DNA from: Blepharisma stoltei
Lineage: Eukaryota; Ciliophora; Heterotrichea; Heterotrichida; Blepharismidae
Reading direction: 5' to 3'
DNA: 64,000 nucleotides
NCBI GenBank assembly: GCA_914767885.1
Contig: CAJZBQ010000053.1
Span: 744,001-808,000 of the forward strand
The position numbers and the translations under genes were made by a program. Positions 21,688 through 31,497 of this stretch are shown here, piece after piece (the first letter of the stretch is position 1; every line of letters begins with the position of its first letter). The notes beneath the pieces are model-generated. The model was not told the DNA's origin. It searched no databases and worked only from the letters and a program-made list of their open reading frames with translations.

Positions 21688-22566
21688 TATCGCGATAGGT
21701 GAAGTTTGAATTGGTAAAGTACCTCCCATTAAAATTTTATTTTGAATTTAAATTCATAATATCTTTATCAACATGTTTCGAATTTTTATTAGTAAAAATT
21801 GAAATTTATATTGAATTCGTGATTATGCTCCTGTCTTCTAGCTCATGCTTAAAAATTAATGATTTTCAAATTTATGGTATAAGAAATAACTAAATAGCAG
21901 CGCCATTTTCTAATAGAAGAAAAAATTCATCAAAATCAATCCTGCATTGATTTCCCCTTATAGTGAAGTCTACTCTTACACGTCCCACATATTTTATGGA
22001 GTACCCCTAGCTGTTAGATTGAGAATGGGACTAAAAAGGTTCTTCAAAAAGACATATCTAAAATTTTTATTAGCTTTCATAATTAATATTAAAATTTTTT
22101 TATAGGAACTAATTTGTCAAATTTTCCAATAGAATTGTTCACAAATATAAATGAGTTAGAATTAATTATAAAAAATTTTAATGAAGAAAGGAAGATTTCA
22201 TTCATTAATGGAAATAATATAAATGTAGTCAGATACTCTTGATAAAATCATCAATCACTTTAAAAGTCTATCATCATTAGCAGCTCTCTAATAAGTGGGT
22301 ATTCATCCACCATTTTATTATTATAAAAGCCTTAATATCAAAATGTCGAATGAAAAACCATAAGATTTTACATTATTTCTTACCGGAACTCTATCTGCCA
22401 AAATAAAATCTTTGTGTAGGTCAAAATAATCAGGCCTACAAACCAATTTTATATTGTGTGTGAGTACATTACATAATTATCTCAAAGCCCAAAAAGGAAT
22501 TTCTCAATTCTGAAAATGTTGTATTTTTTAAAATTCTTACCTAAATTTTTAAGAAACATCTTATAA
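21688..22566. other. AT-rich intergenic region
   Basis: No supported gene on either strand. A 64-codon frame at 21699-21893 is hydrophobic but lacks any other support. Confidence 0.4.
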
Positions 22567-23391
22567 TTAAGAATATTTTGATCGATAAAAATCAGCTGGC
22601 ATTCTAACTTTATGAGGCTCCTGGTGATAGCTCCACTCTGGTCTCTTTGCTTTTGAGTTAAGCGATTTTCCTTCGAAATCTCCACCATAAACAGTACGCC
22701 AATGACTTGTCATATGTGGATTTGGCTCTGTTTTTTCTTCTTGGCCTGACTGGACAATGAACTTTCCAGTTTTATCGAATACAGGCTTTCTTGGCCTTAT
22801 TAAGTAGTCAACAGGAGTGACAGTATCGCTCATTCTGCTCCCATAGACCGAATGCCACCTGTCATAGTTGCTAACTCCCCCCCCCTCCGTGAGTAACAAA
22901 ACCATTAGAAAAATCGCTATTTTTTGCTCAAAAACCCACCTCCGTGAGTGAACAAAATTTTTTTAATAGAACAAATTTTTTATGGAAAAAATTTTGATAT
23001 ATAAGTGATAATTATTATAATGAAATCTCGAGCAATTCTGTTTAATTTTTAACAAATTGCTTTTTAAAACATAAATTTTATAAATTAAATTAATATTTGC
23101 TTTCCAATTTTTGCGAATTAGGATTTTTTTAAATTTCGAAAAAAAATATTTTCTATAAAATTTATATATATAAATTTTTTTTAAAAACAAAATTAACCCC
23201 CCTCCGTGAGTTAAACAAAATTTTTTTGTTCACTCACGGAGGGGGGGAGTAAGATATCCTTCTTCTTCCTTTACCCCAGAGACTTTATCATAATATTGCC
23301 TTTCCAGCGAGTTCTGGCCTGGCTTGAGAGTCGTTATAGGCTTTTGTCCATAGCTTTGGAAGCCTGCATAATGGGTCGCTCTAGAAATCAT
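22567..23391 (-). CDS. Unknown basic protein split by a T1 MITE
   Basis: ATG 23391 begins MISRATHYAGFQSYGQ; the first block ends at KEEEGYL and resumes after the MITE as SNYDRWHSVYGS, ending at TAA 22567 (148 residues). TAA/TTA at both edges gives a clean in-frame join. The protein is short, basic, Tyr/Trp/Pro-rich, with repeated turns such as HWRTVYGGDF, a style seen in small microtubule-associated ciliary proteins, but no family can be named. Confidence 0.7.
22875..23252. mobile_element. T1 MITE, 378 bp with one TAA
   Basis: Ends CTCCCCCCCCCTCCGTGAG and complement; TAA duplications at 22872-22874 and 23250-23252. Inner copies of the end motif lie about 65 bp inside each edge. Removal restores the host frame. 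Confidence 0.9.
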
Positions 23392-23431
23392 ATAACTGTT
23401 GATTTAAATTATTATTCAATTTTTCATAGAC

Positions 23432-24412
23432 TTACTTAAAGTTGGGATTTTGCTGATAATACATATAAGCTCCTTGTTGGCCGTTTAGATATGGGTTGGC
23501 CTGGTAGGATCGTGGGTTCTGTGGAATTTGATATGAATTTTGTGGATAATAAGGATTAAACCCTTGATAAGGCATCCCATAAAAAGGAGCGTGTGAAGGA
23601 TCTTCACATATATGTTGATGCATTGAAGGATCAACAAAAGGGCTCTGTTGCACCCCTTGAAAGCTCATCATCATTGGGCCGAACATGTGCCCTCCTCCAT
23701 AGTAGATCATATCTCGATTTATATCCTGATGTGAAGGCTGAGGAACTATAATCCCTTCCTGCTCAGGTGGCTTCACCTGGTCACAGGCATATAAATAAGG
23801 CTGCGGGTAAGGGCCATTTGGCTTTTCTATCATATGCTGAGTTATTGGCCCATAGTGTTGTTGCAATCCTTTGGATTCTTCTTGCATATGTATTGAATGA
23901 TTTTTTGCATAGCTCATTTTTGATTGAGGGGGAGGTCGTGCTTGGTCTTCGTACATAGGCTCTCCACAATGGACGTTTGTTTCTTGACCTGGGGACTGAA
24001 GAGATATATCTTGAGGGTGACGGGTCATTAGTTGTTGTGTAGCTGATTTTTGAGTGCCAACTTCCATTGGCTGCTGAATGTCTTTAATAGATATTTTGAT
24101 CTTTATCTGTCCAGCTCCCACCTGATCTCGTACGATGTCAACCCACCGCTCACCTTCTTTAGCGTCAATTCTTGAGCTCCCAATAAGAATGTCTCCGTCA
24201 GGATGAGTGGTATAGACTTTCATCAGAATTTTTGGGTCCCTGCCTTTTAAAGAACAGATTTTATTTCAAAAAGGGAATTTGCCTCCATCTTCGCAAATTT
24301 CTGTTTTGTCTTCTGAATTGCCTAGCCGATAAAAAACATAAGTATTATTGATGGCCACACCTCTCATTATTCCAAGCTTTCCGCAAGCTGTTTCTATTTC
24401 AATCTCCCTCAT
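23432..24412 (-). CDS. C2-domain protein with Gln/Pro/Tyr-rich tail
   Basis: ATG 24412 to stop 23432, open only if UGA is Trp (KFPFWNKICS, the usual C2 strand with W). Residues 1 to about 110 form a C2 domain (KLGIMRGVAINNTYVFYRL, then ILIGSSRIDAKEGERWVDIV). The rest is low complexity, rich in Gln, Pro, Tyr and Met, and ends in an aromatic-rich segment (YYPQNSYQIPQNPRSYQA). C2 domains bind membranes or proteins, often with Ca2+; the acidic Ca2+ ligands are not evident here. The tail may mediate phase separation or adhesion; this is a guess. Confidence 0.8.
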
Positions 24413-24556
24413 TTTATTAATTACAAGATATGCCTTATTTTATAGATTGAATTTTTTATTATTTGATTTTATTAATATGGGTAGCATTGTAAATTAGAAT
24501 ATTAAAATATAAAAGCAGAATAAAAAGATGTTTTGTGGGTAGTTAATTTATCTAAA

Positions 24557-24912
24557 CTCCCCCCTCCGTGAGCGAACAAAAAAATCTTGGTCGCTCATGG
24601 AGGGGGTTAATTTTTTTTTTAAAAAAATTTATAGATAAATTTTATAGAAATTTTTTTTTTTTTGAAATTTAAAAAAAATCCTATTTCCGCAAAAATTGGA
24701 AAGCAAATATTAATTTAATTTGTAAAATTTATGTTTTAAAACACAATTTGTCTAAAATTAAATAGAATTAGCTCGAGATTTCATGATAATAATTATCACT
24801 TACATATCAAAAATTTTTTCCCATAAAAAATTTTTGTTCGCTCACAGAAGAGGGCTTTTGAGCAAAAAATAGCGATTTTTCTAATGGTTTTGTTCGCTCA
24901 CTGAGGGAGGAG
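24557..24912. mobile_element. T1 MITE between genes
   Basis: Ends CTCCCCCCTCCGTGAGCGA and GCTCACTGAGGGAGGAG; right flank TAA, left flank TAAA. The usual T1 interior (ATTGGAAAGCAAATATTAA) is present. Confidence 0.85.
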
Positions 24913-25485
24913 TAAGCGCTTTGTAGACAGATATCAAGCCTTTTAAAATAATATCAGGGTAATTCTATTTTAATGGCCTATTTTTCATGCTTTGCCTTGT
25001 TCTTCTTGATAGTATTAAATGAAACTATATATTTCGTGATAGAGTGTTGAAAGAAATTTTAGACTAATTATGGCTTTTAATTTATTAGTGCTCATTTACA
25101 CAGACTTAAAGAGTATAAAGATTTCAATCTAGCTAACAGTGCCCAAGATTCTTTACTATTGTTTAAAAAATCAAGTATTCTCTATTTTGGCTTAATTTTT
25201 TAAGCTTTAATAATGCAAATTTATTTTTTAAAACTCAAAATGATATTATAATCATGATAAAAAGTATCCAAATGTTTAATGAATAGCCACTATAAATAAA
25301 TCTCCAAATGTTCAATAAATTATCATTATAAATAGATCTCCAAATATTAAATAAATTACTTTGATTTTTACTTCTTGCAATAAACTCTATGCAAAAGAAA
25401 TCTGCATATATAGTCTCCTTCGCTCTTACCATTTAAGAATTCACTATCAGAAGTAAGGCAACCTATTTTTTAATTGTCATATCCC
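24913..25485. repeat. Gene-free stretch with a short tandem repeat
   Basis: At about 25265-25350 a unit of 35-37 bp (core TCTCCAAATGTTCAATAAAT) repeats two to three times with drift. The 65-codon frame that spans it shows the same repeat (FNIWRSIY) and is not supported as a gene. Confidence 0.5.
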
Positions 25486-25496
25486 TAACCTATTTA

Positions 25497-25901
25497 AAGA
25501 AAAAAAAATATAATTTGCGGAAGGTGGACTGAGATGCTTTCCCTATGGTGCAAGTTGGATCCATCCTATAGTGTTGAATTCGATCGTTTTTGTCGCTTTC
25601 AGTAGCCCTTTGAATTTGGTGATGCCTACCAAAGAGGGAAGTTTTGATTTTCTTTGGAGGTTTTCTTGCTACTGCTTAGGTTAGACAGTCGTTCTTCCAC
25701 GTAATCTTTCCTTACCGGGAGTACCGGAAACTTTTCAAAGGATTTCTCTGAGCTGAGAAGCTGATCCTTGGAGCAGGGGTTCTAATGAGAAATTCAAAAG
25801 GGCTGGCTCCATTTTCCTTATTCAAATTCCGATCCTTGTGGTAGCTTGACAGACAAAGCGATAGTTAGTGGTTATCTCTGCTAATGGCCAATACTTAATC
25901 T
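25497..25901 (+). mobile_element. SINE-like element at the 3' end of the WWE gene
   Basis: Duplication TAACCTATTTA at 25486-25496 and 25902-25912. Internal blocks match the copy at 15497. The right duplication holds the stop codon of the neighbouring minus-strand gene (25910-25912). Confidence 0.8.
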
Positions 25902-25909
25902 TAACCTAT

Positions 25910-26584
25910 TTAGCTATCTCGTTTATTTTCTCGAAATACATTCTGAACCCTTTTGGTTTTCTTGTTCTGCATTTTCATTGTTTCTAAATTAATAATAAAC
26001 TCAGAGCTCCCCATTTTGATATCCACAGGCTCCTTTGTCTTCTCCGCTTCCTCTAGTTTCTGCACAATTTCCCTTGAAAAAGGTTTTTTTTTGCCTCTAT
26101 CATCATAAGTTCACGCCGAAAACTCTCTTCTGCTTTCAGGTCTCCTCATCATTGGAGGAGGCTGCCTGATTATTGGTCTCCAAAACTTCCCAGATATGGG
26201 AGATTGCGCGAATTGCATAAGATTCACGTTGTAGAGTTTTCCCATGATTTCCAGGATTAGTGCCGGCTGTTGGTTTTGGAATGCATCTTCAATCTTCTGG
26301 TTGGAATCTGGGTCATAAGGAGAATAAGATTTTCCATTAAACCAAAACCACTGAAATGCGGATTTAGGCACTGATTGCTGCTGAATCAGAGAAATTAGCA
26401 TGTGCTTGGCCTGCTGCTGGGCCTGAACAGGAGTTTCTCTTCCAGTTATAATGAATCTGCCCTGTTGATAATCTATGTGAATGGAATACTGGGAGGCCAA
26501 CCATGAAATTTGGCCTGAAGCTTGGAGTGTTTTGGCAATTTCTTCAGTGCAATACACGTTGTAAACTCGATCCCCAGATTCCAT
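25910..26584 (-). CDS. Tandem WWE-domain protein
   Basis: ATG 26584 to TAA 25910-25912, with UGA as Trp at the first residue of the second module (SAWTYDDRGKKKPF). After about 85 residues with a KH-like look (GRFIITGRETPVQAQQQAK), one WWE domain begins at FQWFWFNGKSYSPYDPD and a second at WTYDDRGKKKPFSREIVQ, ending NVFREN. WWE domains bind iso-ADP-ribose in poly(ADP-ribose) and occur in PARP and RNF146/Deltex-type proteins; no catalytic domain is seen here. The domain call rests on the W...W...E-type pattern and MQxN-like ends, read by eye. Confidence 0.65.
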
Positions 26585-26635
26585 TTATAAGTCAAAGAGA
26601 ATTTGGTGATCTCACTTAAAAATATTAAAAAATAG

Positions 26636-26940
26636 GGAGCTCACTGCTTCTCAGTGAGGGAAGAAAACATTGGAAAAAATTATTTTTGGGAGAAACCACC
26701 AGCGAAAAAAATTTTTATAAAAAATATTTATATGTAAGTGATCATTAATATAATGAAATCTCTAGCTAATTCTCTGTTGAATTTTAAACAGTTGCATTTC
26801 AAACATAAAATTTTAAAAATTAAATTAATTTTTGCTTTCCAATTTTAGGATTTTTTTTTATTTTAGAAAAAAAATTACTATAAATTCATTTATTATAAAT
26901 TTTAAAAAATTTAATATTTTTTTCTCTCATAGAGGGGAGC
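26636..26940. mobile_element. Degenerate T1 MITE
   Basis: GAGCTCACTGCTTCTCAGTG at the left and CTCTCATAGAGGGGAGC at the right, with a recognisable T1 interior. No host frame is affected; the rest of 26585-27113 is gene-free. Confidence 0.6.
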
Positions 26941-27113
26941 TAGGAGAAATAGCATCTTAAAATGATATAGGAAGGACAAAATTAATTCAATTAGAAAGAA
27001 GAATAGTATTTAATTACTTATACTACAACTACAATAATTTTATAAAGTTTTATGAAAATGTGTATTACAAAATTATAATGATATCTTTCATGACTCGTTT
27101 AATTATTCAGATC

Positions 27114-28965
27114 TTAATGTGCCTTGGAAAGAACAAGGACTGTTGCGTAATTATTCAAAACTTCAACTGTGAGTTTCTCGGTTGGATAAAATTCGCCGTC
27201 AATGGAATAAATTCCACGATTGTTTTCAGGGGTAAGTGTCCATTTGCTAGCTTTTAAATAGTTCAGCTGTGGCAAATCCACATGCCTTCCTGAGTCTTCT
27301 CGAAGCAGGACTTGCAGTAATCCTCTTCTTCCTGCATTTCCTCTCACAAATAAAATATCATTCATGCCATCTTCTATGCTGGCCTTTGGTGCGAAATTTA
27401 ACCCTGTACCAATAAAAGGGGTATTGCAAACCACAAAGTAGATAAATTGGCCTGTCTCATCATGTTCACCCTCCTCATCTTCCCACGTCACAGTTGCATT
27501 GAACCTTCTTACTCTCCATTTTTTTAGTATACAATTTATGCAGCTATAATTTAAGATATTGCTTATAATTTTTTCACTTTTTAATTGCAGTTTTTATAAT
27601 TGCAATTTCCTGTGGATGGCGCTGTTTTGGCCTTCGACCAGTACCATATGGTTTGGTCAAACCAAAAAATTTTCCTAATGGGAAAATCAAGGCCAAAATA
27701 GCGCCATCCATGGGGAAAACACTATAAAAATATGTTTTTATTTGCTTTAATTTTTAAATGGAAAATTCTCTGAAATATCTGGTGCTCCTGTTAAATGAAA
27801 GCTAGAGTAGGGCTAAAAGTCTCCAAAATCCATAAAGATCAAACCTAAAAGGCCCACAGCATCTGCACACTTCGCTTTCAATGTCCACATCTCCTATATA
27901 CGCTCACGCTAGCGAAAGAAAGCTATAAATCAATTTCCCTGACTCAGTCCTCATCAATGATATATCAAGCGGGTGCATGTTTCCTTTAGCCGCAATAAAA
28001 CAACAATTTTCAGCAGTTACTTCTTCACCTGATTTATCACACAAAATCTGTGCCAAAGCATTTGAAGATCCTCCAGGAATCATCGAGACAGGGCACATTC
28101 TTGCTTGATCTCCATCATCTCTTGAGCATAATGCATTAATTACTTCATGTATTAGCCCGTCTCCACTAACAACAATAATGGCATCATAATCAGAAATTTG
28201 CATTTGTTTTACTGCTTCAGTTGCATGATTTCTATACTGTGTTCTCAGGACATCTAATTCACAAGCAGCGAGCATATATTCTACTCTTCTTCATACTCTA
28301 CTAGCAGTCCCTCTTCCTGAGTGAGTTAAGTTAAATAGCTTATATTTGGGTATTTGGTGCAGATCGACCTAACATAGAATTAGCCATGCATCTCAACCCA
28401 AATAGACAAAGAATGTGCAGAAAGCCTACAGAAAAACCTTGTGGGAAAAAAGACTTCGCAAAACCTAATCCAAGTGATACTGGCACAAATTTTCTAGATT
28501 CAGATTGGCTCTACATAATCCACCTTGGAGCCAATCTTCTGTCAACGTCGCCATTTTATTTCTACCTAAGTGAGGGTTTATTAAAATTTTCAGTTTTCTT
28601 CTATATATAGGATCATCAGGGTTTGGCATTGTTTGGTAATAAGCCATATGCTGAATAATTTTGACCCATTGTTTTGTGTCTTCGCTAGCAAAAGAGTACC
28701 TTTTAAAAGTTCTGACTTGGTTTCTTTTGGGGTAGACCATCAATTCAAACATATCCAGAGATTTCACCTTTTTCTCAACAGCCCCTAAGACGTCTGTCCA
28801 CTTATAGGTTTCTACTATATTTTTGGATAAAGTCGTCAATTCGATGCATTCACAAAGAATTTGGATGTGATATCGTTCCTTGCCTTGTGAAACTTCACCG
28901 TGGTAAAGGCAGTCTGTAGATGCGATCAAGCTTTCGATCAACTCTTCGTTATTTTCCTCTACCAT
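27114..28965 (-). CDS. Sphingosine kinase (DAGK catalytic fold), two insertions
   Basis: ATG 28965 to stop 27114. A PH-like N-terminal region (about 130 residues) is followed by the lipid-kinase domain: NPHSGRG (formed only after the insertion at 28326-28560 is removed), VSGDGLIHEVINAL, PGGSSNAL, then FLSLAWAYIGDVDIESE with a UGA Trp, the sphingosine kinase signature. A second insertion (27537-27809) is removed at TA to give LLALKKWRVRRF, and the C-terminal part (GMNDILFVRG, SIDGEFYPTEKLTVEV) matches the family end. The enzyme phosphorylates sphingosine to sphingosine-1-phosphate. Ceramide kinase is the main alternative. Confidence 0.88.
27537..27809. mobile_element. Foldback IES in the sphingosine kinase gene
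   Basis: 273 bp between TA 27535-27536 and TA 27808-27809. The core is an imperfect palindrome with arms around GTGGATGGCGCTGTTTTGGC. A similar arm occurs at about 60545-60605 in another IES. The length is a multiple of three, but read-through meets TAG. Confidence 0.7.
28326..28560 (-). mobile_element. SINE-like insertion in the nucleotide-binding motif of sphingosine kinase
   Basis: Duplication TCTACCTAAGTGAG (28561-28574) against TCTTCCTGAGTGAG (28312-28325). On the minus strand it starts AATAAAATGGCGACGTTGAC and ends TTATTTAACTTAA. A short member, 235 bp. Confidence 0.85.
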
Positions 28966-28987
28966 TCTATTATTTTAAAACAGCTTA

Positions 28988-30823
28988 TTATGATGAAGCC
29001 TTAGGAGTATAGTTATATTTTCTCCGTAACAGATTCAGTTGAACAGTTACATTAGTAATGTGGCATGTCATTACTCCCTCTCCTTGACTAGATTGGAGAT
29101 TCCTGTTGACCACTTTATTAGTGAATAAAAAAGTTTTTTGTGTAAAATATTTTGATATATAATTAATGTTTGTGAGGCTTTCTGGTCGGGTGGAGGGACG
29201 CTTATTTTGGATTTCCGAGTCAGCCTGAAATATGGTGTGGCATCGAAATGCTCGGTGACGTCTCTTATTGGAGTTAAAAGGGTAGGTCGCAGCTTTCACA
29301 CCTGCTCAAGATGGTGACACATTAAACAGTAAGTAATCTAAGACTACGATATATAATTAATTATTATAGCAATGAAGCCTCCAATTGATTATATTAAATT
29401 TAGGCTGCTTAAAGCTTTGAAAAATAAATTAATTTCAAATATTTAAAAATTTGATTCTTTTGAAAGTAGAAAAAATTATTTAATAGACAAATATTTATAT
29501 AATAGATTAAAAAATTGACCCTCTTCATCAATGAGAAAAATCTTACCGTTAATGGGGACAGTTAGAAGATAATTTCTAGGATTAACCATCCAAGCGAAAC
29601 GAGAAAACATCGTGGAATAGATGACGAGAGCGATTGTCATGTTTCTTGATATAACTATTTATAATGAATAGAAATATTCTTACTCACCCCTCAGTGAGTG
29701 AGTTAATTTTTTTTTTAAAAAAAATATATGTAAATTTTATAAAAAATTTTTTTTTTTTCGGAATTTAAAAAAATCCTAATTCGTAAAAATTGGAAAGCAA
29801 ATATTAATTTAATTTATAAAATTTATGTTTTAAAAAGCAATTCGTTTAAAATTAAACAGAATCAGCTCTAGATTTCATTATACTAATTATCACTTATTTT
29901 TTCAAAATGTTTTTCCATAAAAAAAATTTTTCTATTAAAACAAATTTTTGTTCACTCACGGAGGGTGGGCTTTTCCGCAAAATGGCGATTTTTCTAATGG
30001 TTTTGTTCACTCACGGAGGGGGGAGTTAGTGTTAGTATATGCTTATAGAGTTAATACAATAATGGCTAATCTATTTTCATTTGCTATATAGATAAAATGG
30101 CTGAAGACGAAAAACCTGCTCCACCAAAAGTCCTTATATGCCAGGGATGGTTTTAAGTTGTAGTCATGACCCGCTATAATCAGTAGCCTTATACGATAGA
30201 TGCGATACTGGAAATCGCTTTACTCCTTGGGTATTTAATTGCATCTCGCTTTTCCAACAGAGATAAACCCAGCGAGTGCTCGATATGAGGCAGAAGGGCG
30301 AAATACCTACCTAAACTGCTTCTGAATATCGAAAACTGCTGAGTTCATCTAGGATGACCGAAAAAGAGGGAGGTAAGTTAGATAATGAAAAAATATAATA
30401 AATGCCCAATGATGGCGTTCAGTGAAAATTGGCTATACTAGTTGCTATTCTGGCATTTAAAAGAGCAGTGAAGGTGTTTAGCTTGGGCTACGCCTTGAGT
30501 TGGAAATGGAAGCGGCCAGTAAAGTCAGCTTTTTAACCCATAATCTTCAAATTTATCGAGAAATTGAGTTCAGACAGGCTTAAAAAGGATGCGCTCTGCT
30601 ACCTCTCTGGTAAACTGCCATGTGTAATCAAATGAGTGGGATTTAAAGCCTTAATAATCCTAACTATACTGTTTCCATTTGCTGCAAAACGCTATATCTT
30701 TTCAGGAGGCTTCTCCATGTCAAGGAGACCCGCGATAATAAATCCCCAGTTAAAGACAGGACCCCAGAAATGCGTTGTTTTAGGACCCATTGGATGGTTC
30801 CAAAATTTTCGAGCCACTTCCAT
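28988..30823 (-). CDS. MPC1: Mitochondrial pyruvate carrier subunit, two composite IESs
   Basis: Three short coding blocks: 30823-30697 ([19 protein letters not shown], then DMEKPPEK), 29651-29565 ([20 protein letters not shown], then PRNYLL) and 29073-28988 ([17 protein letters not shown]). Joined at TA they give one small protein of about 100 residues with the MPC order: amphipathic HP.GPKT.HFW helix, a PPE.IS turn, the central FAW...PRN membrane helix and the CHxTN...QL helix. Both junctions (PPEKISRNM, NYLLMTCHITN) are exact in frame. MPC imports pyruvate into mitochondria as a heterodimer. Over 80% of the locus is inserted DNA. MPC1 rather than MPC2 is favoured by the CHITN motif. Confidence 0.88.
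29074..29564. mobile_element. Composite IES (491 bp) in the pyruvate carrier gene
   Basis: TA at 29072-29073 and 29563-29564. Worn MITE-like ends (CTCCCTCTCC left, AATGGGGACAGT right) enclose AT-rich DNA and one SINE-like element at 29168-29347. Confidence 0.75.
29168..29347 (+). mobile_element. Short SINE-like element nested in an IES
   Basis: Perfect duplication GATATATAATTAAT at 29154-29167 and 29348-29361; tail ACAGTAAGTAATCTAAG. At 180 bp it is the shortest copy and probably 5'-truncated. Confidence 0.85.
29652..30696. mobile_element. Composite IES (1045 bp) in the pyruvate carrier gene
   Basis: Bounded by TA (29650-29651, 30695-30696). It contains a T1 MITE (29683-30025; ends CTCACCCCTCAGTGAGTG and CACTCACGGAGGGGGGAG) and, to its right, one or two SINE-like blocks (about 30094-30640, first starting ATAAAATGGCTGAAGACG). 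The short frame after that ATG (19 codons) is judged to be element sequence, not a gene. Confidence 0.75.
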
Positions 30824-31497
30824 TTTATTTATGAGAGTTATTTTATTAACTTGTACAACTTTTATTTGTTGCCAAATAACATGGGAATTCTCCAGCTCTC
30901 TTTTAATAACATTTTTGCAATATTTATATTAATATCTGTTCTAAAAATATAAGGAATTAGACTAGCCATCTGATTATCTGAATCGCTATATACTGATAAT
31001 TTTGTAAATATTGTAAATATTTGGTGAAATTAAAATTATTTATATTCACTGTGATCCGAAAGAATTCCCCTTAAATTTGTGATAAATAGATACACCATTA
31101 ATATCACCGGCTTGAGTTAATTTTCTTATAGAAAATTTTAACAGATTATTAAAAAAGAAATTTAGATAACATAGCTATTAATAATTTTGAATTAACTTCC
31201 CTCACCTAAGAGATTTTTTTGTGATTTTTATATATAAATTTAAAATTAAAAATCTTTTCGAAACTAAAAAATACAAAAACTAGAAAGTAATATTCAAATT
31301 AATTTGTAAATTTATGTTTTAGGATATAAGCTGCCAAATTCAATAAGGATTAATTAGAGATTTCATTATAATAATTACCATTTATCTCTAAAATATTTGT
31401 TATGAATAATTTTTATTTTCAAAAATTTTGGCTAGTTTTTTATTTCACCATTTATCCAATTTTTTGTGGGGAAGTAAATAAAATGTCATTAGATTTA
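30824..31497. other. Intergenic region with worn T1 remnant
   Basis: No gene is supported. Positions about 31195-31400 keep the T1 interior (AATTTATGTTTTAGGATATAA) without clear ends. Confidence 0.5.

Noticed and set aside
27060-27257. A plus-strand frame over the sphingosine kinase 3' end
   Set aside because: It is the antisense shadow of the kinase C-terminal domain.
30114-30173. Start of a plus-strand gene at the ATG near 30095 ([11 protein letters not shown])
   Set aside because: It stops after 19 codons, lies inside an IES, and the ATG sits in the usual SINE-like 5' motif.
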